Shown here piece by piece: positions 6,501 to 14,531 of a DNA stretch of 31,987 bases. The translations under genes and the position numbers were made by a program. Within the stretch, counting starts at the first letter, position 1. Each line of letters begins with the position of its first letter. The stretch covers positions 1-31,987 of the forward strand of contig CAKSJF010000023.1 in assembly GCA_934462945.1 (NCBI GenBank), given 5' to 3'. The DNA comes from an uncultured Clostridia bacterium (GTDB taxonomy: Bacteria; Bacillota; Clostridia; UBA1381). Under the pieces are notes generated by a model. It saw only the letters and a program-made list of their open reading frames with translations, was not told the DNA's origin and did not search any database.

Positions 6501-7769
6501 TTATTCAAAACATTTTCTGATAATTTCAATAATTCTGTCCTGCTCCTCCGGAGTCATTTTATTATCACTCGGCAGGCACAGTCCTCTGTCAAACACATCA
6601 GCGCCGACGGCAAATGTCTTTTTCCCGTCACCCTCTGCCGTCACGAACGGATTCGTGCGATAAAGAGGCTGAAGACTCATCGGTTTCCAGATAGGACGGC
6701 ACTGCGCATTCCGTTTCATAAGCTGCTCATACAGTTCGGTCGGGCAGGATTTCCCCTCACCCTTTTTCTTATTGAAATAAGCCTGGTTGTCCGTCCGCAC
6801 CTGTTCACACATCGCATCCTTGTCAATCAAAATGCAGGACAGCCAGAAATTCGGCTCCATAATCTCGTCAATATACGGGTTCATGCTCAAAGGAAGATCT
6901 TTCAGTCCCTCTTTGTAACGCATATAAATGGCTTTTTTCTGAGCGATGTGCTCATGAAGATGCGAAAACTGTCCGCGGATCACACCGGCGATCACGTTGC
7001 TCATCCGGAAGTTGTAACCTAATTCCTCATGCTGATACCACGGCGCGTCCTCGCGGCTCTGTGTTGACCATTTACGCACTTTATTCGCCGCGTACAGATC
7101 ATCTGTCAGCAGCATACCGCCGGAGCTGCCGGTGATAATTTTATTCCCGTTAAAAGAAATCGCGTTATAAGTACCGAATGTACCGGTTTGCCGTCCTTTA
7201 TAGGTTGCCCCAAGCGATTCTGCTGCATCTTCAATCAGGATAGCGCCGTGCGCATCGCAGATTGCACGCAGTTCATCCAGCTTTGCCGGTGTACCGTAGA
7301 GATTTGCAACAATGACAACCTTTACATTCGGATATAATTCAAATGCCCTTTCAAGCGCGCGCGGATCCATATTCCACGTTTCATATTCAGAATCGATAAA
7401 CACCTGCTCGCCGCCCTCATAGGACACAGGATTCACCGTCGCGTCAAAGGTCATATCCGAACAAAATACCCGATCCCCCGGCTTTACTCCTGCAAGGCGA
7501 ATCGCAAGGTGCAGGGCGCTTGTGCCGCAATTTAGCGCAACCGCGTATTTACACCCTACCTGCTCACAGGTAAGCCGCTCTACTTCGTCAATGTTCTTTC
7601 CAATGGTAGACATCCAGTTCGTTTCGTATGCCTCAGCCATATACTGCAATTCCTCTCCGTGCATCGTTGGGGACGATAACCACACGGTTTGCTCAAATGC
7701 AGGAATATCTTTCGTTTCTGCCGACGTGATTTCTTCCTTTTCCAATTTGTTCTGTTCTGTGTTTTCCAT
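6501..7769 (-). CDS. DegT/DnrJ/EryC1/StrS family sugar aminotransferase
   Basis: This PLP-dependent enzyme transfers an amino group to a keto sugar nucleotide. 'LNCGTSALHLAIRLAG' (~80-94) is the cofactor phosphate-binding segment, Asp181 in 'IEDAAESLGATYKGRQTGTF' should contact the pyridine nitrogen, and Lys210 in 'SFNGNKIITGSSGGML' is the expected Schiff-base lysine. The C-terminal 'FDRGLCLPSDNKMTPEEQ' is also typical. Length (422) fits the family with an extra ~28-residue polar N-terminus. In this neighbourhood the likely substrate is the 4-keto-6-deoxy product of the membrane dehydratase at 11019-12878, which would make a 4-amino-4,6-dideoxy sugar for a surface glycan; the exact sugar is inference. 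The gene is divergent from the dehydrogenase operon and has its own consensus promoter at 7933-7961. Confidence 0.9.
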   Translation of the reverse strand: MENTEQNKLEKEEITSAETKDIPAFEQTVWLSSPTMHGEELQYMAEAYETNWMSTIGKNIDEVERLTCEQVGCKYAVALNCGTSALHLAIRLAGVKPGDRVFCSDMTFDATVNPVSYEGGEQVFIDSEYETWNMDPRALERAFELYPNVKVVIVANLYGTPAKLDELRAICDAHGAILIEDAAESLGATYKGRQTGTFGTYNAISFNGNKIITGSSGGMLLTDDLYAANKVRKWSTQSREDAPWYQHEELGYNFRMSNVIAGVIRGQFSHLHEHIAQKKAIYMRYKEGLKDLPLSMNPYIDEIMEPNFWLSCILIDKDAMCEQVRTDNQAYFNKKKGEGKSCPTELYEQLMKRNAQCRPIWKPMSLQPLYRTNPFVTAEGDGKKTFAVGADVFDRGLCLPSDNKMTPEEQDRIIEIIRKCFE

Positions 7770-7932
7770 GACTTTTACTTCTTCCCGATTATATTTATAA
7801 TTTTCCTTATCCGTGTTTGCTATGTACTTTTTATTTTCAGAAAGCTATTCCCATGACGAATTGTCGTTGCAAAAAAGTCCGTTCATCATATATGATTTTT
7901 GATAGACGTATATAAAACACTACTATGGTTCT

Positions 7933-7961
7933 ATTATAAACGAGTGTTCTGTTTTTGTCAA
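7933..7961 (-). promoter_or_regulatory. Consensus sigma-A promoter of the aminotransferase gene
   Basis: On the minus strand TTGACA (7956-7961), a 17-base spacer and TATAAT (7933-7938) match the consensus exactly. The predicted start near 7926 gives a ~155-base leader. Confidence 0.85.
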
Positions 7962-8082
7962 GAGTTTCAATAAAATTGGATATTTTATAAACGTTTTCTG
8001 ATTTATAACAAACAGTGTAAAATCTGATTGATCATAAAAGATATACAAACTCATAACGTTCATCAAATCAATGATAGGTGCC

Positions 8083-8279
8083 TGTTGCTTTTTTTAAAAC
8101 GAATTATTTGTTGTTGTCAACAACATGAAAAACACCAAAACGTCACCTATAGCAACAAAAATAATTGAATTTCATTATTTGTTGCTGTTTTTTGGGTTTT
8201 TAAGCGACAATATCTTGACTTTTTGGAACCGATGTGATATAATATGTTTGTTATGTATGACGTTATTAGCAACAAAATG
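8083..8279 (+). promoter_or_regulatory. Array of TTTGTTGCT/AGCAACAAA sites upstream of the XRE-dehydrogenase gene
   Basis: Within 200 bases the motif recurs as TGTTGCTT (8083-8090), ATTATTTGTTG running into the palindrome GTTGTTGTCAACAAC (8104-8124), AGCAACAAAAATAAT (8151-8165), its inverted partner ATTATTTGTTGCT (8174-8186), and AGCAACAAAAT (8269-8279). The third and fourth copies form an inverted repeat just upstream of the -35, and the last lies between the -10 and the ribosome binding site. A further pair, ATAGGTG (8074-8080) and CACCTAT (8144-8150), is also inverted. This arrangement is typical of operators of a dimeric repressor or activator. The XRE domain encoded immediately downstream is the natural candidate. 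The rest of the 7770-8290 gap holds the two promoters and no gene. Confidence 0.6.
8215..8243 (+). promoter_or_regulatory. Sigma-A promoter of the XRE-dehydrogenase/epimerase operon
   Basis: TTGACT (8215-8220), a 17-base spacer and TATAAT (8238-8243). The predicted start near 8250 places one AGCAACAAAAT site in the early transcribed region and the inverted pair just upstream. Confidence 0.85.
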
Positions 8280-8290
8280 GAGGTTATCAA

Positions 8291-9784
8291 ATGAAACATC
8301 TATCAATACCGCTGCTATCCCAAACGGTAGTCAGCAAAAGAAAAACGATGAGGCTTTCCCAAGCTGAACTGTCAAAGTCGACCGGAATCAACCGTTCGAT
8401 TCTCTCCCGGCTGGAGTCCGGAGATTATGCTCCGTCTGTTGATCAGCTGCTTGCTCTTTCTAACGTTCTGGATTTTCCAATTTCCGACGTCCTGGTAGAA
8501 CAAGACGATGCTCCGGCGGTTGTGGAACGCAAAAAAATTGCCGTTGCCGGAACAGGCTATGTCGGACTGTCGCTTGCGGTGCTGCTTTCTCAGCATCATG
8601 ATGTAACCGCTGTGGACATCATTCCGGAAAAGGTCGAAAAACTGAACAACTGGATCAGTCCGATTCAGGATGAGTATATTGAGCGCTACCTTGCTGAGCA
8701 TGAGGAACGCAACCTCTCCCTCACCGCCACAACGGATGCAGAAACAGCATACGCTGCGGCTGACTTTATCATTGTCGCTGCACCGACCAACTACGACACC
8801 AAGACAAATTTCTTTGATTGCAGCGCTGTGGAGGCTGTGTTGGATTTAATCAAAAAAGCTACCGCAAACAGAGCGACTAAGCCGACGGTCGTGATCAAAT
8901 CCACCATCCCGGTTGGCTACACCGCCCAGGTGCGCGAGAAAACAGGCATGGACAACATCATTTTCAGCCCGGAATTTTTGCGCGAATCCAAGGCGCTCTA
9001 TGATAACCTGTATCCGAGCCGCATTATCGTGGGCAGTGATGAAAAGAATCAGACGGCAGCCAAACAGTTTGCAGCGCTCCTCCAGCAGGGCGCAATCAAA
9101 ACCTCTATTCCTGTTCTTTTCATGGAGACGACCGAGGCAGAGGCTACCAAGCTGTTTGTAAACACGTATCTCGCGCTCCGCGTCTCCTACTTTAATGAGC
9201 TTGATACCTATGCCGAGGTAAAAGGACTGAAAACCGCGTCGATTATCAAGGGTGTTTGCTTAGATCCGCGTGTCGGAGACTATTACAATAACCCATCTTT
9301 CGGCTACGGCGGATACTGTTTGCCAAAGGACACAAAACAGTTGCTTGCCAACTATGCGAATGTGCCGGAAAATCTGATTGAGGCAATTGTAGAATCTAAC
9401 CGTACCCGTAAGGAATTTATCGCCGACCGCGTGATGGAGATTGCCGGAACATACACCCCCTCTGCCGACTTCTCTGCTATGCAGGAGGAAAAACAGAAAG
9501 AAACAGTTGTCGGCGTATACCGTCTGACCATGAAAAGCAACAGCGATAATTTCCGCCAGAGCTCCATTCAGGGTGTGATGAAGCGCATCAAAGCCAAGGG
9601 CGCAACCGTGGTGATCTATGAGCCAACCTTGGAGGACGGTACCACCTTTTTCGGTTCTGTCGTGGTGAACGATCTGAAAAAATTCAAAAAAATGTGCGGC
9701 TGTATCATCGCCAACCGCTATGACGCAGTGTTAGATGATGTGGAAGAAAAGGTCTATACAAGAGACTTGTTCAGGAGGGATTAA
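8291..9784 (+). CDS. XRE DNA-binding domain fused to UDP-glucose 6-dehydrogenase
   Basis: Residues ~13-70 are a clear XRE helix-turn-helix ('MRLSQAELSKSTGINRSILS', then 'RLESGDYAPSVDQLLALSNV'). From residue ~80 the protein is a complete short-form nucleotide-sugar dehydrogenase. It has a Rossmann motif 'AVAGTGYVGLSLAVLL' with GTGYVG at 87-92, 'AAPTNYDT', 'SPEFLRESKALYD', the catalytic Cys343 in 'GYGGYCLPKDTKQ', and the C-terminal substrate domain 'VYRLTMKSNSDNFRQSS'. It should oxidise UDP-glucose to UDP-glucuronate with 2 NAD+. Ordinary short forms are ~390 residues; this one is 497 because of the N-terminal extension. The ATG at 8291 follows GGAGG at 8279-8283, and the DNA-binding domain is in the same uninterrupted frame. 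The epimerase start is coupled to its stop codon. Autoregulation is inference. Confidence 0.93.
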   Translation: MKHLSIPLLSQTVVSKRKTMRLSQAELSKSTGINRSILSRLESGDYAPSVDQLLALSNVLDFPISDVLVEQDDAPAVVERKKIAVAGTGYVGLSLAVLLSQHHDVTAVDIIPEKVEKLNNWISPIQDEYIERYLAEHEERNLSLTATTDAETAYAAADFIIVAAPTNYDTKTNFFDCSAVEAVLDLIKKATANRATKPTVVIKSTIPVGYTAQVREKTGMDNIIFSPEFLRESKALYDNLYPSRIIVGSDEKNQTAAKQFAALLQQGAIKTSIPVLFMETTEAEATKLFVNTYLALRVSYFNELDTYAEVKGLKTASIIKGVCLDPRVGDYYNNPSFGYGGYCLPKDTKQLLANYANVPENLIEAIVESNRTRKEFIADRVMEIAGTYTPSADFSAMQEEKQKETVVGVYRLTMKSNSDNFRQSSIQGVMKRIKAKGATVVIYEPTLEDGTTFFGSVVVNDLKKFKKMCGCIIANRYDAVLDDVEEKVYTRDLFRRD

Positions 9785-10867
9785 ATGCAAACGATCGATT
9801 TAAACAATAAAACTATTTTGGTGACGGGTTCTCCCGGCTTTATCGGAGCGAACCTGGTGCTGCGGCTGCTTGGAGAATTGCACGGCGGCACCGTGGTCAG
9901 TCTGGATAACATGAACGACTACTACGATCCGGCGCTAAAGGAATACCGCCTTGCGCTGATTGAAAAAGCTGCAAAGCAAAGCCCGGTCAGACATGTATTT
10001 GTGAAAGGTTCTATCGGCGATAAAAGCCTCATTGACCGGCTTTTTGCCGAATACCGCTTTGATGTTGTGGTAAACCTCGCCGCCCAGGCAGGTGTACGCT
10101 ATTCCATCGACCATCCGGATGTGTACATAGAGAGCAACATCATCGGATTCTATAACATTCTGGAGGCGTGCCGCCATTCCTATGACAACGGCGCAAAAGG
10201 TGTGGAACACCTGGTGTATGCCAGCTCCAGCTCCGTTTACGGCGGAAATAAAAAAATACCGTTTTCCACGGAGGATAAAGTGGATAACCCTGTCAGCCTG
10301 TATGCTGCAACAAAGAAATCGAATGAATTGCTGGCGCATGCGTACTCAAAACTCTACAACATTCCAAGCACAGGTCTGCGTTTCTTCACCGTCTACGGTC
10401 CTGCCGGCCGTCCGGATATGTTCTATTTCAACGCGACAAACACGCTCGCAAAGGACGGCACAATCAAAATCTTTAATTACGGTGATATGCGGCGCGATTT
10501 CACCTATATTGATGATATTGTAGAGGGTGTATACCGCGTGATGCAGGGCGCACCGGAGAAGAAAACCGGAACGGACGGTCTGCCGCTTCCCCCCTATGCG
10601 GTGTATAACATCGGCGGCGGTCAGCCGGAAAATCTGCTGGATTATATCCGAACCCTGCAAGAGGAGCTGGTTCGCGCCGGCGTACTGCCTGCTGATTATG
10701 ACTTTGAGGGTCACCGGCAGCTTGTGGGCATGCAGCCCGGCGATGTGCCTGTGACCTACGCAGATGCCGAAGCCTTAGAACACGATTACGGCTTTACCCC
10801 CAAAATCGGCATCCGGGAAGGTCTGCGCGCATTCGCAGAATGGTATGCAGAGTATTATAAGAAATAA
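9785..10867 (+). CDS. UDP-glucuronate 4-epimerase (extended SDR)
   Basis: This 360-residue enzyme has the nucleotide-binding 'ILVTGSPGFIGANLVLRLL', 'SLDNMNDYYDPALKEYRL', 'VNLAAQAGVRYSIDHPDVYI', the catalytic Tyr and Lys in 'SLYAATKKSNELLAHAYS', and 'GLRFFTVYGPAGRPDMFYF'. The 'NDYYDPALKEYRL' and 'GRPDMFYF' stretches are characteristic of UDP-glucuronate 4-epimerases (LpsL/Cap1J type) rather than GalE. It would interconvert UDP-glucuronate and UDP-galacturonate for polysaccharide synthesis, directly using the product of the preceding gene. Its ATG comes right after the TAA of the dehydrogenase, with CAGGAGGGA inside the end of that gene, so the two are translationally coupled. Confidence 0.92.
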   Translation: MQTIDLNNKTILVTGSPGFIGANLVLRLLGELHGGTVVSLDNMNDYYDPALKEYRLALIEKAAKQSPVRHVFVKGSIGDKSLIDRLFAEYRFDVVVNLAAQAGVRYSIDHPDVYIESNIIGFYNILEACRHSYDNGAKGVEHLVYASSSSVYGGNKKIPFSTEDKVDNPVSLYAATKKSNELLAHAYSKLYNIPSTGLRFFTVYGPAGRPDMFYFNATNTLAKDGTIKIFNYGDMRRDFTYIDDIVEGVYRVMQGAPEKKTGTDGLPLPPYAVYNIGGGQPENLLDYIRTLQEELVRAGVLPADYDFEGHRQLVGMQPGDVPVTYADAEALEHDYGFTPKIGIREGLRAFAEWYAEYYKK

Positions 10868-10904
10868 AATGAGTTTTGTTTTCTTTGGATTGCCTGAAAG
10901 CCTC

Positions 10905-10933
10905 TTGACATAATGCGCCATTTGGAGTATAAT
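10905..10933 (+). promoter_or_regulatory. Consensus sigma-A promoter of the dehydratase gene
   Basis: TTGACA (10905-10910), a 17-base spacer and TATAAT (10928-10933). The predicted leader is ~80 bases. No TTTGTTGCT site lies in this gap, so this gene is probably not under the same operator control as the upstream operon. Confidence 0.85.
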
Positions 10934-11018
10934 ACATATATCAGATGTTTATAAAATGGATGAATGTTTTTTGCACCGGAAACTGATAGAGATTAAAAAA
11001 TAATGTAGGGGGAACGAC

Positions 11019-12878
11019 ATGAAAAATCTCAGAAACAGACACTTACTGGTTTTGGACATCCTGTTATGTGTGATCGCTTATGTGGTGACGTTTGCGCTGA
11101 TATTTCCTTTATCGGCAGTCAGCGGGCATTTTGTGCCAGGGCTACAGATTATTCTTTTAACGGCAGTTATTTATACGGTTATTTCCGGTCTTTTTGGAAT
11201 CTACCGCGTGGACTGGGTATATGCCGGGGCGAGTGAATATCTGCGGCTGATTACCGGAATGGTGATTTCCACGGCAGTGAGTCTTTCTCTTAGCATTCTG
11301 TATGGCTCGGAGACGTTGTTTCCGAAATTAAACCTTGCCGCCAATGCGGTCATTATGGTGATGCTTTGCGGTCTGCGGTTTGCTGTCCGGATGTTTTCCA
11401 GAGTTTCGGCGATGAACGGCAAGAAAAAGGGCAAAAGAACGCTTATTATCGGCGCCGGTCGGCTTGCTGTGATGCTTTTGCGGGATATTGCAGATAACGA
11501 GCGTCTGAACTATGACGTGGTCGGATTAATTGATGATGATCCCAACCGGCAAAAAACAAGAATTTATAACACCAATGTGATTGGCACAAGAAACGATATT
11601 ATACAAATTTGCAAAGATAAAGATGTGGAGCAAATCATCTTTGCAATTCACACCATCACACCGGAAAACCGGAGCAATATTTTAGAAATTTGCAGTCAGA
11701 CCGGTGTTAAAGTAAAAATGATCCCGGGTGTGGAAGCAGCGCTTTCCGGCAAATTGCAGCTTGGGAAAATGCGTGAGATTGAGATTGAGGATCTTCTGGA
11801 GCGCGCGCCGGTTCGGTTGGACAACAGTCTGATCGAAGATCAGATTTTTGGGAAAACGGTCATGGTAACAGGAGGCGGCGGATCGATCGGATCGGAACTT
11901 TGCCGGCAGATTCTAAAATTCCGTCCGGATCGGCTGGTGATTTTAGATATTTACGAAAATACTACCTATGAGCTGCAATTAGAACTGACGGAAAAATATC
12001 CAAATCAAAAGCTGGATGTTTTGATTGCGTCTGTTCGCGACCTGGCGCGGTTAGAGTCAATTTTTGATAAATACCACCCGGATTTAGTGTTCCATGCCGC
12101 GGCGCATAAGCATGTTCCGCTGATGGAGTATTCTCCTTGCGAAGCAATTAAAAATAATATTTTTGGTACATACAACACGGCAAAAACAGCCATCAAATAC
12201 GGAGTCAAACGCTTTGTGCTGATCTCCACCGATAAAGCGGTCAATCCGACCAACGTGATGGGCGCGAGCAAGAGAATGTGTGAAATGATTATCCAGACCA
12301 TGCAGAATTGCGGCAAAACAGAATTTGCAGCTGTCCGGTTCGGAAATGTTTTAGGTTCACACGGTTCGGTCATTCCGCGGTTTAAAAAGCAGATTGCAGA
12401 GGGCGGTCCGGTAACGGTGACGCATCCGGAAATTACGCGCTTTTTCATGACCATCCCGGAGGCGGCACAGCTGGTTTTGCAGGCTGGTGCATATGCGCGC
12501 GGCGGTGAAATTTTTGTTCTGGATATGGGAAGTCCGGTGAAAATTTATGATTTAGCCGAGAAAATGATCCGTCTTTCAGGTTTGAAACCGAATGAGGATA
12601 TTGAAATCAAATTTACCGGATTGCGTCCGGGAGAAAAGCTCTATGAGGAGCTTTTGATGAATGAAGAAGGATTGAAAAAAACGGCACACAGCAAAATCTT
12701 TGTCGGCAGTCCGATTGATATTACACCGGATGTTCTGAATGAAAAACTGCAAAAACTGCAAAATGCTGTTCCGCAGGATGAAGATACGATCAAGAGAATC
12801 ATCTCTGAGGTTGTTCCGACTTATCACTGCCCGGCTGCGGCAAAGGAAGAAAAGAAAGCAGCGGCAGGTGTTTTATAA
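11019..12878 (+). CDS. Membrane UDP-GlcNAc 4,6-dehydratase (CapD/EpsC/PglF type)
   Basis: The N-terminus has about four membrane helices ('LLVLDILLCVIAYVVTFALI' onward). A CoA-binding-like Rossmann domain follows ('LIIGAGRLAVMLLRDIADNE', 'VVGLIDDDPNRQKT'), then the catalytic SDR domain with 'VTGGGGSIGSELCRQIL' at ~283-299, 'LVFHAAAHKHVPLMEY', 'LISTDKAVNPTNVMGASKR' and 'RFGNVLGSHGSVIPRF'. The Met in NVMGASK at the usual catalytic Tyr position and the TDK triad are features of PglF-type inverting or retaining dehydratases. At 619 residues it is full length. It would make the 4-keto-6-deoxy sugar that the DegT enzyme at 6501-7769 can aminate. AGGGGGA precedes the ATG by 7 bases. It ends at a wobble-rich terminator. 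Confidence 0.92.
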   Translation: MKNLRNRHLLVLDILLCVIAYVVTFALIFPLSAVSGHFVPGLQIILLTAVIYTVISGLFGIYRVDWVYAGASEYLRLITGMVISTAVSLSLSILYGSETLFPKLNLAANAVIMVMLCGLRFAVRMFSRVSAMNGKKKGKRTLIIGAGRLAVMLLRDIADNERLNYDVVGLIDDDPNRQKTRIYNTNVIGTRNDIIQICKDKDVEQIIFAIHTITPENRSNILEICSQTGVKVKMIPGVEAALSGKLQLGKMREIEIEDLLERAPVRLDNSLIEDQIFGKTVMVTGGGGSIGSELCRQILKFRPDRLVILDIYENTTYELQLELTEKYPNQKLDVLIASVRDLARLESIFDKYHPDLVFHAAAHKHVPLMEYSPCEAIKNNIFGTYNTAKTAIKYGVKRFVLISTDKAVNPTNVMGASKRMCEMIIQTMQNCGKTEFAAVRFGNVLGSHGSVIPRFKKQIAEGGPVTVTHPEITRFFMTIPEAAQLVLQAGAYARGGEIFVLDMGSPVKIYDLAEKMIRLSGLKPNEDIEIKFTGLRPGEKLYEELLMNEEGLKKTAHSKIFVGSPIDITPDVLNEKLQKLQNAVPQDEDTIKRIISEVVPTYHCPAAAKEEKKAAAGVL

Positions 12879-12903
12879 AAAAAGCAAACAGGGCAGTCCT
12901 GTA

Positions 12904-12959
12904 AACCGACCCCCCAAAAGTCAGACCAAAAATCGAACGGTTGGGAGGTTGGTTTTTTT
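12904..12959 (+). terminator. Intrinsic terminator of the dehydratase gene, with IS3-like inverted ends
   Basis: AACCGACCCCCC (12904-12915) can pair with GGGAGGTTGGTT (12943-12954) with one mismatch and one wobble, followed by TTTTT. An outer stem CAGGGCA/TGCCCTG surrounds it. The 24-base arms are imperfect inverted repeats, and ACCCCCCAAAAGTCAGAC resembles ends of IS3-family elements, so this may be a derived mini-element. Confidence 0.6.
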
Positions 12960-13015
12960 GTGCCCTGATATAGGATTCATGCGCCCCAAAAACACTCTTT
13001 TCAATTGAAACCTTC

Positions 13016-13070
13016 GATTGATCGAAAATTTCATAAAAAGATAAGGGATGCCTTTTTGACATCCCTTATG
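13016..13070 (-). terminator. Terminator of the glycosyltransferase gene; repeat family B, copy 2
   Basis: ATAAGGGATG (13041-13050) pairs with CATCCCTTAT (13060-13069), and on the minus strand CTTTTTATG follows. About 50 bases including GATTGATCGAAAA are shared with 6438-6492, which also sits directly behind a minus-strand polysaccharide gene. Positions 12960-13015 show nothing else. Confidence 0.75.
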
Positions 13071-13078
13071 AATTATAT

Positions 13079-14341
13079 TTAAGATTCGATTTTTTCACTG
13101 CACACAGACGAAAGCTTCATGTTTCGGGTATGGCTGATTGGTTCCCATTCGGTTTTTTTGAAGATTGCCGCGATACAGATTGGAAGATAGGTCAGCATAA
13201 AGATCGGAAACGTGAAGGTATAGAAAATCTTTTTCCCTGCCGGACAGTAGATGTTTTTCCACTCGGTTATCACGGTGATCAGTCCTAACACAAACATGGT
13301 CAGATAGAGGTTTATAGCGGATTCTAACAGTGAGGAAAGAATTACGGTTGTTCCGCCGTGTTCAATAAAGCTTACCACCATCATAAATAGGTTAATTACC
13401 AGAGTCACCACCGTCAGAACGGTTGCCGGCATAATATTCATCGTCATGTCAAAGCAGGAAAACCATTTCTTTTTCTTTAAAATACCTGAGAAAAGCTGTT
13501 TCCAGTATTTTGCAAGCACCTGCAAATAACCTTTTGCCCAGCGCTGACGCTGTTTCCAGGACTGGGAGAATTTTGTCGGCTGTTCATCGTACAAAACGGC
13601 ATTTCTGCAATATCCGATTTTTTCGCCGTTGACCACGTTATGGATGGTAAATTCAATATCCTCGGTCAGACAGAAGAAATTCCAGCCGCCGCATTTATCT
13701 AAAATCCGGTCGGAAAAGAGAAAGCCTGTTCCGGACACTGCACAGCTGCTCCCCAGAATTGAGCGCGGCAGATTTAAGTACTGTGCCTCACGCAGAAACC
13801 AGAGCGCATAACCGGCGGAAATCCAGTTGTCACCATAATTTTTGGAGTTGCGGTAGCAGGTGATGATTTCATGTCCGGCAGAAAAGCTTTGATTCATCGC
13901 GGCAACAAAATTCGGATCTACCAGATTATCGGCGTCAAATACAATATAGGCATCCGGTTTGTTCCCGGATTCTGCAATCTTTTCTAACAGGAAATTCAGC
14001 GCATAGCCTTTTCCGACCTGTACCTTGTTAAACCGTTCAAACACAATTGCTCCATGCTGCCTGGCAACTGCGGCGGTGCGGTCGGTGCAGTTATCCGCAA
14101 CGACATACACGTCCAACAGCTCCTGCGGATAATTCTGCGCCTTTAAGCTGTCGATCAGATTTCCGATTACAATTTCCTCATTCCGCGCAGCAATTAAAGC
14201 CGCAATCCGATGCGGTGCAGAACTGTCCTGCTCTTTTTTGTGCTGTGCAAAAAAAGAAATCAAAACAAATAAAAACTGGTAGCTATAGCAAACAAAAAAA
14301 AGAATCATAATCGTGTAATTGATCATTTTTACAAATTCCAT
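13079..14341 (-). CDS. Processive family 2 glycosyltransferase, membrane-bound
   Basis: One N-terminal helix (~8-30) precedes a GT-A catalytic domain: 'IAALIAARNEEIVIGNLIDS', 'VYVVADNCTDRTAAVA', the metal-binding DADN in 'YIVFDADNLVDPNF', 'LTEDIEFTIHNV' with the TED base, and the processivity motif 'QSWKQRQRWAKGYLQVL'. Three or four C-terminal helices follow. This is the layout of poly-N-acetylglucosamine, hyaluronan and cellulose-type synthases, which polymerise and export a beta-linked glycan using UDP-sugars. The polymer cannot be named from sequence. Its place beside the UDP-uronate and amino-sugar genes suggests it draws on those precursors. The ATG has GAGGAA about 9 bases upstream. It ends at a family B terminator. 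Confidence 0.88.
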   Translation of the reverse strand: MEFVKMINYTIMILFFVCYSYQFLFVLISFFAQHKKEQDSSAPHRIAALIAARNEEIVIGNLIDSLKAQNYPQELLDVYVVADNCTDRTAAVARQHGAIVFERFNKVQVGKGYALNFLLEKIAESGNKPDAYIVFDADNLVDPNFVAAMNQSFSAGHEIITCYRNSKNYGDNWISAGYALWFLREAQYLNLPRSILGSSCAVSGTGFLFSDRILDKCGGWNFFCLTEDIEFTIHNVVNGEKIGYCRNAVLYDEQPTKFSQSWKQRQRWAKGYLQVLAKYWKQLFSGILKKKKWFSCFDMTMNIMPATVLTVVTLVINLFMMVVSFIEHGGTTVILSSLLESAINLYLTMFVLGLITVITEWKNIYCPAGKKIFYTFTFPIFMLTYLPICIAAIFKKTEWEPISHTRNMKLSSVCSEKIES

Positions 14342-14480
14342 GATGTGTATTCCTCGCTTTATTATTTGGTATCGGATGATTCTCTCTCTATCCTATCACA
14401 AATTTTTCATTTTGTACATGCTTTTTGCGAAAAAAATTATTAAATTTATATTAATTTTTAGAAAATTGTGGATTTTTGGG

Positions 14481-14509
14481 TTGTGATAGCGGCGATTCTA
14501 TGGTAAAAT
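14481..14509 (+). promoter_or_regulatory. Sigma-A promoter of the LysR gene
   Basis: TTGTGA (14481-14486), a 17-base spacer and TAAAAT (14504-14509). The start would be ~16 bases before the ATG, just enough for the ribosome binding site. Confidence 0.5.
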
Positions 14510-14531
14510 AGAATGGAAAGGGGTGCGGAGC

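Noticed and set aside
9935..10339. 134-residue minus-strand frame
   Set aside because: It is a shadow of the UDP-glucuronate 4-epimerase coding sequence.
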